From: Terriglobia bacterium | GTDB taxonomy: Bacteria; Acidobacteriota; Terriglobia; Bryobacterales; Bryobacteraceae | Assembly: GCA_020073345.1 (NCBI GenBank) | Contig: JAIQFI010000007.1 | Span: 62,001-126,000 of the forward strand | Length of the DNA stretch: 64,000 nt | Direction: 5' to 3' | Shown: positions 19,342-26,724 of the stretch, one piece after another | Layout: each line of letters opens with the position of its first letter | Numbering within the stretch: the stretch's first letter is position 1 | Notes under the pieces: generated by a model | What the model was told of the DNA's origin: nothing | The model's database searches: none | The model's input: only the letters and a program-made list of their open reading frames with translations | Made by a program: the position numbers and the translations under genes

Positions 19342-19367
19342 AAAAAAGGGGGCGCTTGCGCACCCCC
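19342..19367 (-). terminator. Intrinsic terminator after the molybdenum hydroxylase operon
   Basis: On the minus strand an 8-bp stem (GGGGGTGC / GCGCCCCC, one G-U pair) closes a GCAA tetraloop and is followed by six T. It lies between the stop at 19393 and the GH97-like start at 19336, so the two genes are probably separate transcription units. Confidence 0.75.
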
Positions 19368-19392
19368 TCTTCATGTTACTGCTCACTAGGAA

Positions 19393-21708
19393 TTACGCCC
19401 AGCTATAGCCCGCCTTCTTGAAAGGCAGCGCTCGGACGCGATCGCCCGTCGCCGAGAAGATCGCATTCGCGATCGCCGGCAGGATCGGAGGCATGGACGG
19501 TTCGCCCATACCGGTAGGAGGATTTTCCGACTTCACGTAGTGCACTTCGATGTCGGACGGAGCCGCGGAAATCCGGAGCAGCGGATGATCGTTGAAGTTC
19601 GACTGCACCACGCGGCCGCGATCGACCGTGATCTCCTGCTCCATCATCGCGCCCATACCGTCGATGATGGCGCCCTGCGCCATGTTCATCGCCTGACCGG
19701 GGTTAATGATGGTGCTGCCGATGTCAGCCGCGACCCACACCTTGTTCACCTTCACCTTCTTGTTGCCACTAACCGTGACTTCGGCGACCTCGGCGAAATA
19801 GCCGCTATGGCTGAAATGGAATCCGACGCCCATCGCAGTGCCCTTGGGGAGGGTCTTCTTGCCCCAGCCCGACTTCTCGGCTACCAGGTCGAGGACGCCC
19901 CGCATACGGGACGCGTTGAACGCGTTTCCGCCGCCGAAACCACCCGGCGCGGGAGGCGGAGCCGGCTTGGTCTGCGACAACAGATCGCGGCGGAACTGCA
20001 CCGGATCCTTGCCCGCAGCATGTGCCAGCTCGTCGATGAAGCTCTGTGTGACGAACGCCATCGCGTTGCTGGTGGGCGCGCGCAGCGATCCAGTACGGAT
20101 CGCCAGCGGCTGGGCCGAAGTGTACAGCGCGAAATTCTCGATGAACGGTTGCGGGAACTCGGTCGCCCCGATGCCGCCCGCGCTAACGGACTGGATCGCG
20201 GGACCCTTGCCCTGACCGTCGTTCTTGGCGCCGTAAGTGACGAAGTGATTCCGCCACGCGACCACTTTGCCTGATGCGTCCAGACCGGCTGACAGGAACT
20301 GGAACCCGCCGGGACGATAGTAGTCGTGCTTCATATCGTCTTCGCGCGTCCAGAGCAGCTTGACCGGGGCGTTCACTTCCTTGGAGATGTACGCCGCTTC
20401 CGCCACGTAATCGTTGGTCAGACGCCGGCCGAAGCCGCCGCCGCCGCGGACCATGTGGAATGTGATCGCGCTCTGATCGACTCCGCAAGCCGTCGCGGCC
20501 AAACCGCGGCCGCTGGCTGGAATCTGGCTGTTCGACCAGATCTCGACCTTCCCGTCCTTGTAATGAGCCGTGCAGTTCTGCGGCTCCAGGGGAGCGTGCG
20601 AAATGAACGGATAGGAGTAGTTCGCTTCCACCTTCTTGGCAGCGGACTTGATCGCGCCCTCGGGGTCCCCGTCCTTACGCGTGGTGCTCATCGGCTCGCC
20701 TGTGCCGATCTGCTGAGCCTTCGCAGCGTACGCGGTGCTGCTGTGATCCGCGGTCGCCCGAGGACCTTCGTCCCAGGTGACTTGCAGCTTCTTGCGCGCC
20801 GAATTCGCCTGGTACCACGACTCGGCCACGATCGCGATCCCACTTTCGAGACCCGGATCCCCCGGCAGCACCGCCGCGGTTACATCCGGCCGGTCGACCA
20901 CGAACGCAGCCTTGATGCCCGGCAGCGTCTTGATCATGTCGAGATTGTGGGTCTTCACCTTGCCGCCGAACACGCCGCACTTCTCGTACACCGCGTACAG
21001 CATGCCTGGAACGGTCTGGTCGATTCCGAACACCGGCTTCCCGGTGACGATCTTGGGAAGATCCGGGCTGACAACCGTCGTCCCGATGATCTTGTAGTCC
21101 TTCGGATCTTTGTACTTGATCGACGCGGGGTCCGGAGGCGTCATCGCGGCGACTTTCGAAGCCAGCTCGCCGTACGTTACGGTCCGGTTGGATGCCTTGT
21201 GCATCACTTTGCCCGATCCAGTGGTCAGTTCCGCCGCCGGAACATTCCAGGTCTGCGCCGCGGCGTTGACGAACATCAACCGCGCCTGCGCGCCGAGCTG
21301 CCGCATGGGGACCCAGTTGGTCGGAGTGGCCGTGCTGCCGCCCGCGATCTGGCCACCGTACTTGGCCTGATCCTGATCGGCTTGGACCACCTTCACATCC
21401 TTCCAATCGACGTCCAGTTCTTCGGCAATCAGCATCGGCAACAGCGAGCGAACGCCCTGGCCTACTTCCGGGTTCTTCGCGATGATGGTCACGCTGTTGT
21501 CCGAATTCACCGTGATGAAGTCGGCAGGCTTCAGCGCAGGGCCTCCGAAACCGGCCGGTCCGCCTCGGCCACCAGCTGGAGGTGCGCCTTTGGCAGCGCC
21601 CGGCTGCTGGGCGTCTGCCTTGAATACCAGTCCGAACAGCACGCCACCGGTTCCGGTGGCGGCCACGGTTAGAAAGGAGCGACGATCAATCGTAGTTTTC
21701 TTTTTCAT
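19393..21708 (-). CDS. Molybdopterin-binding subunit of a xanthine-dehydrogenase-family oxidoreductase (IorB-like), Tat-exported
   Basis: The 771-residue protein starts MKKKTTIDRRSFLTVAATG, a twin-arginine signal. The body shows NPEVGQGVRS, GGGFGRRLTNDYVAEAAY, SLRAPTSNAMAFVTQSFIDELA and a C-terminal GMGEPSMPPILPAIANAI, which are the molybdopterin-cytosine-dinucleotide subunit motifs of isoquinoline 1-oxidoreductase-like and aldehyde-oxidising enzymes. The substrate cannot be read from the sequence. The 2Fe-2S subunit is encoded 11 bp upstream. No FAD subunit or membrane cytochrome follows, so electrons probably leave through another carrier. Confidence 0.88.
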   Translation of the reverse strand: MKKKTTIDRRSFLTVAATGTGGVLFGLVFKADAQQPGAAKGAPPAGGRGGPAGFGGPALKPADFITVNSDNSVTIIAKNPEVGQGVRSLLPMLIAEELDVDWKDVKVVQADQDQAKYGGQIAGGSTATPTNWVPMRQLGAQARLMFVNAAAQTWNVPAAELTTGSGKVMHKASNRTVTYGELASKVAAMTPPDPASIKYKDPKDYKIIGTTVVSPDLPKIVTGKPVFGIDQTVPGMLYAVYEKCGVFGGKVKTHNLDMIKTLPGIKAAFVVDRPDVTAAVLPGDPGLESGIAIVAESWYQANSARKKLQVTWDEGPRATADHSSTAYAAKAQQIGTGEPMSTTRKDGDPEGAIKSAAKKVEANYSYPFISHAPLEPQNCTAHYKDGKVEIWSNSQIPASGRGLAATACGVDQSAITFHMVRGGGGFGRRLTNDYVAEAAYISKEVNAPVKLLWTREDDMKHDYYRPGGFQFLSAGLDASGKVVAWRNHFVTYGAKNDGQGKGPAIQSVSAGGIGATEFPQPFIENFALYTSAQPLAIRTGSLRAPTSNAMAFVTQSFIDELAHAAGKDPVQFRRDLLSQTKPAPPPAPGGFGGGNAFNASRMRGVLDLVAEKSGWGKKTLPKGTAMGVGFHFSHSGYFAEVAEVTVSGNKKVKVNKVWVAADIGSTIINPGQAMNMAQGAIIDGMGAMMEQEITVDRGRVVQSNFNDHPLLRISAAPSDIEVHYVKSENPPTGMGEPSMPPILPAIANAIFSATGDRVRALPFKKAGYSWA

Positions 21709-21719
21709 GACGTTCTCCC

Positions 21720-22220
21720 TTACTCCCTTGCCCTACCGGCGCCGCCGCCGGAGGCGCCCGGACGCGCGGTCGCGAGCTGCGCTGCCCGGTGGATCGCCTG
21801 GCGAATTCTTAGATATGTTCCGCAGCGGCACAGGTTGCCGTACATGGCGGAATCAATGTCTTTGTCGGTCGGCTGGGGCTTGGTCGCGAGCAGCGCCGAC
21901 GCCGTCATCATCTGACCGGCCTGGCAATATCCGCACTGCGGAACGTCCACTTCCATCCAAGCCTTTTGGACCGGATGCGTGCCGTCGGCAGACAACCCTT
22001 CGATGGTGGTCACCGGATCTTTCACGGTGCCCACTTGTGTCTGGCAAGAGCGGACGGCTTTGCCATTCACGTGGACCGTGCAGGCTCCGCAAAGCCCGGC
22101 TCCGCAGCCAAACTTGGTGCCTTTCATGTCAAGAACGTCTCGGAGTACCCACAGGAGGGGCGTATCCGCGGGCACGTCTACAGTCTTGGACTGCCCGTTC
22201 ACTTTGAGCGTATATGCCAT
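21720..22220 (-). CDS. [2Fe-2S] subunit of the molybdenum hydroxylase (IorA-like)
   Basis: The 166-residue protein has the plant-type ferredoxin site [13 protein letters not shown] and the second cluster motif [10 protein letters not shown] followed by GNLCRCGTY. This is the standard small subunit of xanthine-dehydrogenase-family enzymes. It lacks a signal peptide, so it is presumably carried through the Tat pore with the large subunit. A Gly/Ala-rich tail ends the protein. A GGAG lies 8 bp before the ATG. Confidence 0.9.
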   Translation of the reverse strand: MAYTLKVNGQSKTVDVPADTPLLWVLRDVLDMKGTKFGCGAGLCGACTVHVNGKAVRSCQTQVGTVKDPVTTIEGLSADGTHPVQKAWMEVDVPQCGYCQAGQMMTASALLATKPQPTDKDIDSAMYGNLCRCGTYLRIRQAIHRAAQLATARPGASGGGAGRARE

Positions 22221-22270
22221 GTCATTGACTCCAGAATCTGCCAGTGTCTCTATGGACCAAGGTTTCGGCC

Positions 22271-22290
22271 GCGGACCCCACTCGGTCCGC
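22271..22290. repeat. Inverted repeat in the leader of the molybdenum hydroxylase operon
   Basis: GCGGACC and GGTCCGC are perfect 7-bp arms around a 6-bp loop. The repeat sits between the candidate promoter and the ATG at 22220, with no T run. It could be an operator or an mRNA hairpin. Confidence 0.5.
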
Positions 22291-22303
22291 CTATCTCATG
22301 GAG

Positions 22304-22333
22304 AAAGTACCACTTGGATGCACTCGGTGTCAA
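22304..22333 (-). promoter_or_regulatory. Candidate promoter of the molybdenum hydroxylase operon
   Basis: A perfect TTGACA at 22333-22328 is followed after 18 bp by TACTTT at 22309-22304, a weak -10. It overlaps the 3' end of the upstream gene on the same strand. Confidence 0.35.
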
Positions 22334-23328
22334 GGCCCGGCGGCCACCAGCTCGATCGCCACGGTGGCGTCCAAGGAGGGTAATCCTTCCACGATTTGGG
22401 TCGAGCCCGCGGGATGCACGCGGCCCAGAAACTCGGGCGCCAGAGCTGCCGCTTTATCCGCCACTGCCCGGTTCAAGGAATAAACACTCATCACCACGGT
22501 GTCGGCGTACCCTGCTTTCAATGTCTCGAGCGCCCGCCCCAGCCGCCCATAGGCAAGCCGGAAGGCCTGGTCCTGATCCCCAAACGCCATCTGGATTCCC
22601 GTGAAGACCAGCTTGGGTGGGCTGTTTCCCGGCTTCTGGAGGCGTCCGACCCCTTCGCACGAAATCCCGGGCTCGACTGCCAGCCGCGTAAGCTGAACGA
22701 AGTTCGCGGCGGCCCCGGGAAACGCCGATGCTGCGGCCGCCCGCGCACTCTCCACTTGATTGAGGTCCCCCACGAAGCACGTGACCTGCACCATGACCGC
22801 GTCCTGCGCCTTGGCCGCAACCGCTAACTCCGGGGCCCGCTGGGCAGAAAAGAACGCCAGGCCGTTCGGATTCAGAGTCTTCTTGTCATTCTTCTCTTGG
22901 CTGATACTCTCGATCACCACCTGCGCGCCTTCCATCGGTAGCGCGCCCACCTGGATCGTTGTCACTGCGGGCAGCGGCATTTTCTTAACCGAGAAATCCT
23001 CGGCCACGATCGTCGCCACGCGGCGCATGTCGCCGGTACCCGCGACAAACGCTCTCAGCTTCACGAACGTCGCGCCCCCGTTGGCGCGATCCAGGGCCTT
23101 GAGGGCGTCGTGCACCTGCTGAGTCAGCAGACCCTTCCCCGAGAGCGGCGAGACATGAAACGCCAGCTTGCCCGTTTCCGCGATCACCGCCGTCGGAGGC
23201 TCGGGCGGAAGGGGCAGAATCTGAGTCTCGGGCTCCTTTTCCTTTTTGGGAGGTTTGATGCGCGGAGGGTTGGTTTGCGCCGCGGCAATCAGGGAAACGC
23301 CAAGTACTAGTGCCGTGTACCGTAGCAT
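22330..23328 (-). CDS. Secreted protein with two RidA/YjgF-like domains
   Basis: The 332-residue protein has a signal peptide, a Lys/Pro/Glu-rich linker and two regions that resemble RidA (YjgF/YER057c) folds. The first has HDALKALDRANGGATFVKLRAFVAG and TIQVGALPMEGAQVVIE. The second has LGRALETLKAGYADTVVMSVYSL and STQIVEGLPSLDATVAIELVA. RidA proteins are normally single-domain cytosolic trimers that deaminate reactive imines, so an exported tandem form is unusual. The arginine that binds substrate in RidA is not clearly present. The ATG at 23328 is preferred over the GTG at 23334. Domain assignment is by pattern only. Confidence 0.55.
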   Translation of the reverse strand: MLRYTALVLGVSLIAAAQTNPPRIKPPKKEKEPETQILPLPPEPPTAVIAETGKLAFHVSPLSGKGLLTQQVHDALKALDRANGGATFVKLRAFVAGTGDMRRVATIVAEDFSVKKMPLPAVTTIQVGALPMEGAQVVIESISQEKNDKKTLNPNGLAFFSAQRAPELAVAAKAQDAVMVQVTCFVGDLNQVESARAAAASAFPGAAANFVQLTRLAVEPGISCEGVGRLQKPGNSPPKLVFTGIQMAFGDQDQAFRLAYGRLGRALETLKAGYADTVVMSVYSLNRAVADKAAALAPEFLGRVHPAGSTQIVEGLPSLDATVAIELVAAGP

Positions 23329-23349
23329 GATCACGTAGCCGCCGACGCG

Positions 23350-23358
23350 ATTTTAGCA
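23350..23358 (-). promoter_or_regulatory. Candidate extended -10 promoter of the RidA-like gene
   Basis: TGCTAAAAT on the minus strand matches an extended -10 (TGn plus TAAAAT, 5/6), 21 bp before the ATG at 23328. Confidence 0.35.
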
Positions 23359-23418
23359 CCATTAATGACCCGCGCAGTCCATGCCGATCTATCCCCTGTA
23401 GTTCTAAGGATGATGGCC

Positions 23419-23448
23419 TTGACACGGATCTTCCAGGGCCGACATACT
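23419..23448 (+). promoter_or_regulatory. Candidate promoter of the CsgG-like operon
   Basis: TTGACA at 23419-23424, an 18-bp spacer and CATACT (4/6) at 23443-23448 fit a sigma-70 promoter. The transcript would have a leader of about 90 nt. A strong AGGAGG lies 7 bp before the ATG at 23544. Confidence 0.5.
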
Positions 23449-23543
23449 AAAGCACAGCATCCTTAAGCGATTTTAAGAAGATAGCGATCCGCTTGGCAGA
23501 TTGCGAGGCGCAGTTTCCCATTCGTGCAGCAGGAGGACTCTAG

Positions 23544-24926
23544 ATGAAACTCAAAACGTTCACGCTCGGATTTGTAATGTTGGCCGGCTTTGCGATTGGC
23601 ATGGCGCTGGCGCAGGCTCCGGCTCCGGCGGCTCCCAAAGCCGCGCCGAAGACCGCCACGCCGGCGAAAGCGGCCACCAAAGCGACCCCCTCACGAGTAG
23701 ATTCCGTTGTCGAGTCGGTGAAGGCTGGACTCTCGGAGAGCCTGATCATCCGAGGTCTCCAGCGTGAGAACAAGCCGATCGATCTCACCACCGCCGACAT
23801 GGTGAAGCTGAAGAACGCCGGCGTATCGGAGAACATCATCAGCGCGATGCTCGATCCCACCAGTGCTCCTGCCGCAGCCGCAGCTCCGGCGCCCGCGCCG
23901 GCACCTGCAGCCGCCGCGGCTCCTGCTCCGCCGCCCGCTCCGGCTCCTGCGCCTGCTCCCGAACCTGCGGCGACAGCTGCTGCCCCCGCGCCGGCTCCCT
24001 CGGGAGCCACTTCGCAAGCCGAGAAGAAACGGGTCATCGTCGATGAGTTCGACTTTTCGGCTGTGAAGACCCAAGTGCAGGCCGTGTTCAACACGCAGCA
24101 GGACATCGGCAAAGGCATCCGGGCGATGCTGGTCACCCGGCTGGCCCAAGCCAACAAAGTAGTCGTCGTCGAACGAGCCAAACTCGCGACCCTGACCAAA
24201 GAGCAGGACTTCAACACCAGTAATCGGGTCAAGCAGGGTTCCGGAGCGCGCGTGGGTCAGATCTCGGGCGCCGACGCGCTTCTGTCCGGCGACATTGTGG
24301 TCTTCGGCCGCGACGACAAGAAGAAGAGCGTCAAGGGCGGCGGCATCATCGGCGGCGTGATCGGCGGCATTGCCTCCAGCAAGAATGAGGACAAGGCCGT
24401 GGTCACCATCGACTACCGTCTGATCGACGCGGAGACTTCCGAAATCGTCGCCACGGGCGAGGCCAAGGGCGAATCCGTCCGCAAGGGCAACGCTCTGGGC
24501 GCCATCGGCGGAGTGCTCGGCAAGGGTGTCGCGGGCGTTCAGGTCGATATGACCAGCTCCAATTTCGCCCAGACCATCATCGGTGAGGCCACGCAGGATT
24601 GTGTCAATAAGCTCGCGGAAATTCTCCTAACGCAGACTTCCACGATGAAGAAGGCAGTCCGCGAGGTGGAAGGCCGCGTAGCCGATGTTTCCGGAAAGAC
24701 GCTGGTGCTCAACGTCGGCTCGACCGACGGCGTAAACGTTGGTGAAGTTTTCGAGGTGCTTCGCATCGTCCGCGAAGTCAAGGATCCGGTGACCAAGGAA
24801 ACGCTGGATGTGGTCACGGAGAAGACCGGCGAGATGACCATCACCAGCGTACGGGACAAAGTTGCGACGGGAACCTACACGGGATCGGCCGCGCAAGTCG
24901 GTTTCATGGCGCGCAAGAAGATATAA
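23544..24926 (+). CDS. Secreted CsgG-like protein with Ala/Pro-rich linker
   Basis: The 460-residue protein has a signal peptide, then a short helical module (VVESVKAGLSESLIIRGL ... LKNAGVSENIISAML) and a 45-residue Ala/Pro linker. A CsgG/curli-assembly-like domain follows: VVERAKLATLTKEQDF, GARVGQISGADALLSGDIV, TIDYRLIDAETSEIVATGEA. The C-terminal region (LNVGSTDGVNVGEVFEVLR) resembles the beta-rich FlgT/CsgG-associated domain. No lipobox cysteine is present, so it is probably periplasmic rather than a CsgG-type lipoprotein pore. It is the first of three tightly spaced genes and is a paralogue of the next one. Confidence 0.75.
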   Translation: MKLKTFTLGFVMLAGFAIGMALAQAPAPAAPKAAPKTATPAKAATKATPSRVDSVVESVKAGLSESLIIRGLQRENKPIDLTTADMVKLKNAGVSENIISAMLDPTSAPAAAAAPAPAPAPAAAAAPAPPPAPAPAPAPEPAATAAAPAPAPSGATSQAEKKRVIVDEFDFSAVKTQVQAVFNTQQDIGKGIRAMLVTRLAQANKVVVVERAKLATLTKEQDFNTSNRVKQGSGARVGQISGADALLSGDIVVFGRDDKKKSVKGGGIIGGVIGGIASSKNEDKAVVTIDYRLIDAETSEIVATGEAKGESVRKGNALGAIGGVLGKGVAGVQVDMTSSNFAQTIIGEATQDCVNKLAEILLTQTSTMKKAVREVEGRVADVSGKTLVLNVGSTDGVNVGEVFEVLRIVREVKDPVTKETLDVVTEKTGEMTITSVRDKVATGTYTGSAAQVGFMARKKI

Positions 24927-24938
24927 CGAGGCATAATC

Positions 24939-25910
24939 ATGAACAAAAACCTTCTGGTAAGCTTACTGGCCGCATCGGCGACCCTGGCATCTGCGCAGAC
25001 CAAGAAAGCGCTGATTATCGAGCCCTTCGACTATTCCACCGTCATGACCGCCGTACAGGCGGTCTTCGGGACGCAACAGAACATCGGCACAGGCATCGCC
25101 GCCATGCTGACCACTCGCGTCACGCAGGATGGCAAGTTCACCGTGGTCGAACGCCGCAAGGTTGCAAACCTCACCAAGGAGCAGGATTTCGCAGCCAGCA
25201 ATCGCGTGAAGCAAGGCACGGGCGCGCGCGTGGGCCAGATCCGTGGTGCGGATCTCACGCTGATGGGCGATATCGTTGTTTTCGGACGTGACGATCGCAA
25301 GGTAAGCGCCGGCGTCGGTGCCATCGTTCCCGGCGCGGGTGGCGTCATCGGCGGATCCAAAGCGGATGCCAAAGCCGTCGTCGTGATCGATTACCGTCTG
25401 GTGGATGCGGAGACCAGCGAGGTCGTCGGCAGCGGCGAGGCTCGCGGCGAATCCAAGCGCACCAGCAAGGGCTTCGGCGCGGCGATGTTCGCCGGCGGCG
25501 TGCTCGCCGGCGGCGGCATCAACATGACCAGCTCGAACTTCGCCGAAACGATTATCGGCGAGGCTACCATGGACGCCGTGAACAAACTCTCCCAGCAGAT
25601 CGCGGCCGGCCCCACTACCGGCAGCGCGGGCAGCCGCGAAGACGACCTGGATGCCATCGTGGCGGATGTGGATGGAGCCAATCTCACGATCAACGCCGGA
25701 AGCGCCGCTGGCTTGGCCAAGGGTCAAACCTTCACCATCTATCACAAGGGTAAGGAAATTAAGGATCCAAAAACCGGTGAAGTTCTGGACGTCCAGACCA
25801 CGCCGATCGGCAAGCTGACCATCACCAATGTTCGCGATCGCATCTCCACCGGAACCTTCGCCGGATCCGGCGGCGGCAATCCCGTGGTTGGCGACGTCGT
25901 CAGGAAGTAA
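24939..25910 (+). CDS. Secreted CsgG-like protein, paralogue of the preceding gene
   Basis: The 323-residue protein has a signal peptide (MNKNLLVSLLAASATLASAQ) and then the same CsgG-like core as its neighbour: VVERRKVANLTKEQDF, KQGTGARVGQIRGAD, DYRLVDAETSEVVGSGEA, MTSSNFAETIIGEAT. The C-terminus (INAGSAAGLAKGQTFTIY, VRDRISTGTFAGS) is also shared. It lacks the helical module and the Ala/Pro linker. The 12-bp gap implies one transcript. A duplicated pair that kept the core but differs at the N-terminus suggests a hetero-oligomer or a specialised pair. Confidence 0.75.
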   Translation: MNKNLLVSLLAASATLASAQTKKALIIEPFDYSTVMTAVQAVFGTQQNIGTGIAAMLTTRVTQDGKFTVVERRKVANLTKEQDFAASNRVKQGTGARVGQIRGADLTLMGDIVVFGRDDRKVSAGVGAIVPGAGGVIGGSKADAKAVVVIDYRLVDAETSEVVGSGEARGESKRTSKGFGAAMFAGGVLAGGGINMTSSNFAETIIGEATMDAVNKLSQQIAAGPTTGSAGSREDDLDAIVADVDGANLTINAGSAAGLAKGQTFTIYHKGKEIKDPKTGEVLDVQTTPIGKLTITNVRDRISTGTFAGSGGGNPVVGDVVRK

Positions 25911-25923
25911 AGCGGAAGCAACC

Positions 25924-26676
25924 ATGCGTCTCGCGTCTTCTCTGGCTCTATTCGCCTGTCTGAGCGCGCAAGCGCAAGTCGTCCCGCGCGTGGGCGCAGT
26001 GGTTCCGGGCGTGGGTGTCGGCGCAGGATCTCTGTGGCGCGGTAACCTCGGCGGCATCCTCGGCCAGCAGCCTTCGCGGGTAACCATGGACGATCTCGGC
26101 CGCTTCGATCAGTATCTGGCGGGAGCTGGCGCGTACTGCGCGGCACTGACAGCCGCTGACTATGCTGCAAATCGTTTGATGGTTCGCAGTATGGCAGCGT
26201 ACGTCAGGACGATGAACGCCTACTCGATCAATCCAGGAATGCGCTCCTATCTGGGCCGCATCTCGACCCGGATCTCGGCTTTCCCTTGCGCCTGGGCCGG
26301 TGGCCAGGCCGAGCCCCTGGCTTTTGACCCCGTTCCTCCGCCCGTGAACACGGAGCCGCCATTCTCCTTGACGCCGCCGGATGTTCCGAACGTCGCCGCC
26401 GCGGACAAGGAAACCTTCAGCGATCTTCGGGCTCGCTACTCGGTGGATGCCACCAAGGCTGCGTCCGCTTGGAAAAGCGCGGCGCTGATGAACGCCAGGC
26501 TGGCGGCGCAAGGGGCGTCGTTGAACGCAGACACCGCCGCCACCGTTGCCCGCTTCCAGCTTCTCTTCGGCCTGGCTGCGGGCTCCATGCTCGACCACCG
26601 CTGGGACGAAGTCACCGAGCACCTCCAGGCCGTCGAACAAGAGACGGCGAAAGTCACAAAAGTCGTCGGACGCTAG
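25924..26676 (+). CDS. Secreted protein of unknown function, third gene of the CsgG-like operon
   Basis: I do not recognise this 250-residue protein. The ATG at 25924, 13 bp after the preceding stop, gives a clean signal peptide (MRLASSLALFACLSAQAQ). A longer frame starts inside the upstream gene and is rejected. The mature part has a Gly/Val-rich stretch (VVPGVGVGAGSLW), an Ala-rich helical region, a Pro-rich linker near residues 135-155 and a C-terminal helical segment. There is no TonB, OmpA or enzyme motif. Its place after two CsgG-like proteins suggests a shared envelope role. Confidence 0.7.
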   Translation: MRLASSLALFACLSAQAQVVPRVGAVVPGVGVGAGSLWRGNLGGILGQQPSRVTMDDLGRFDQYLAGAGAYCAALTAADYAANRLMVRSMAAYVRTMNAYSINPGMRSYLGRISTRISAFPCAWAGGQAEPLAFDPVPPPVNTEPPFSLTPPDVPNVAAADKETFSDLRARYSVDATKAASAWKSAALMNARLAAQGASLNADTAATVARFQLLFGLAAGSMLDHRWDEVTEHLQAVEQETAKVTKVVGR

Positions 26677-26688
26677 ACTAAATGTGTA

Positions 26689-26706
26689 AGGAGGCTATAG
26701 CCTCCT
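26689..26706. repeat. Perfect 18-bp palindrome upstream of mutS
   Basis: AGGAGGC-TATA-GCCTCCT is perfectly symmetric (7-bp arms, TATA centre). It lies 12 bp after the upstream stop and 18 bp before the mutS ATG. There is no T run, so it is not a classical terminator. The left arm is a perfect Shine-Dalgarno sequence with no start codon near it. Confidence 0.7.
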
Positions 26707-26724
26707 CGTCATAAGACGCTTCTG

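Noticed and set aside
23859-24010. Repetitive GC-rich tract that looks like a tandem repeat array
   Set aside because: It codes for the Ala/Pro linker of the first CsgG-like protein and is not an array of spacers and repeats.
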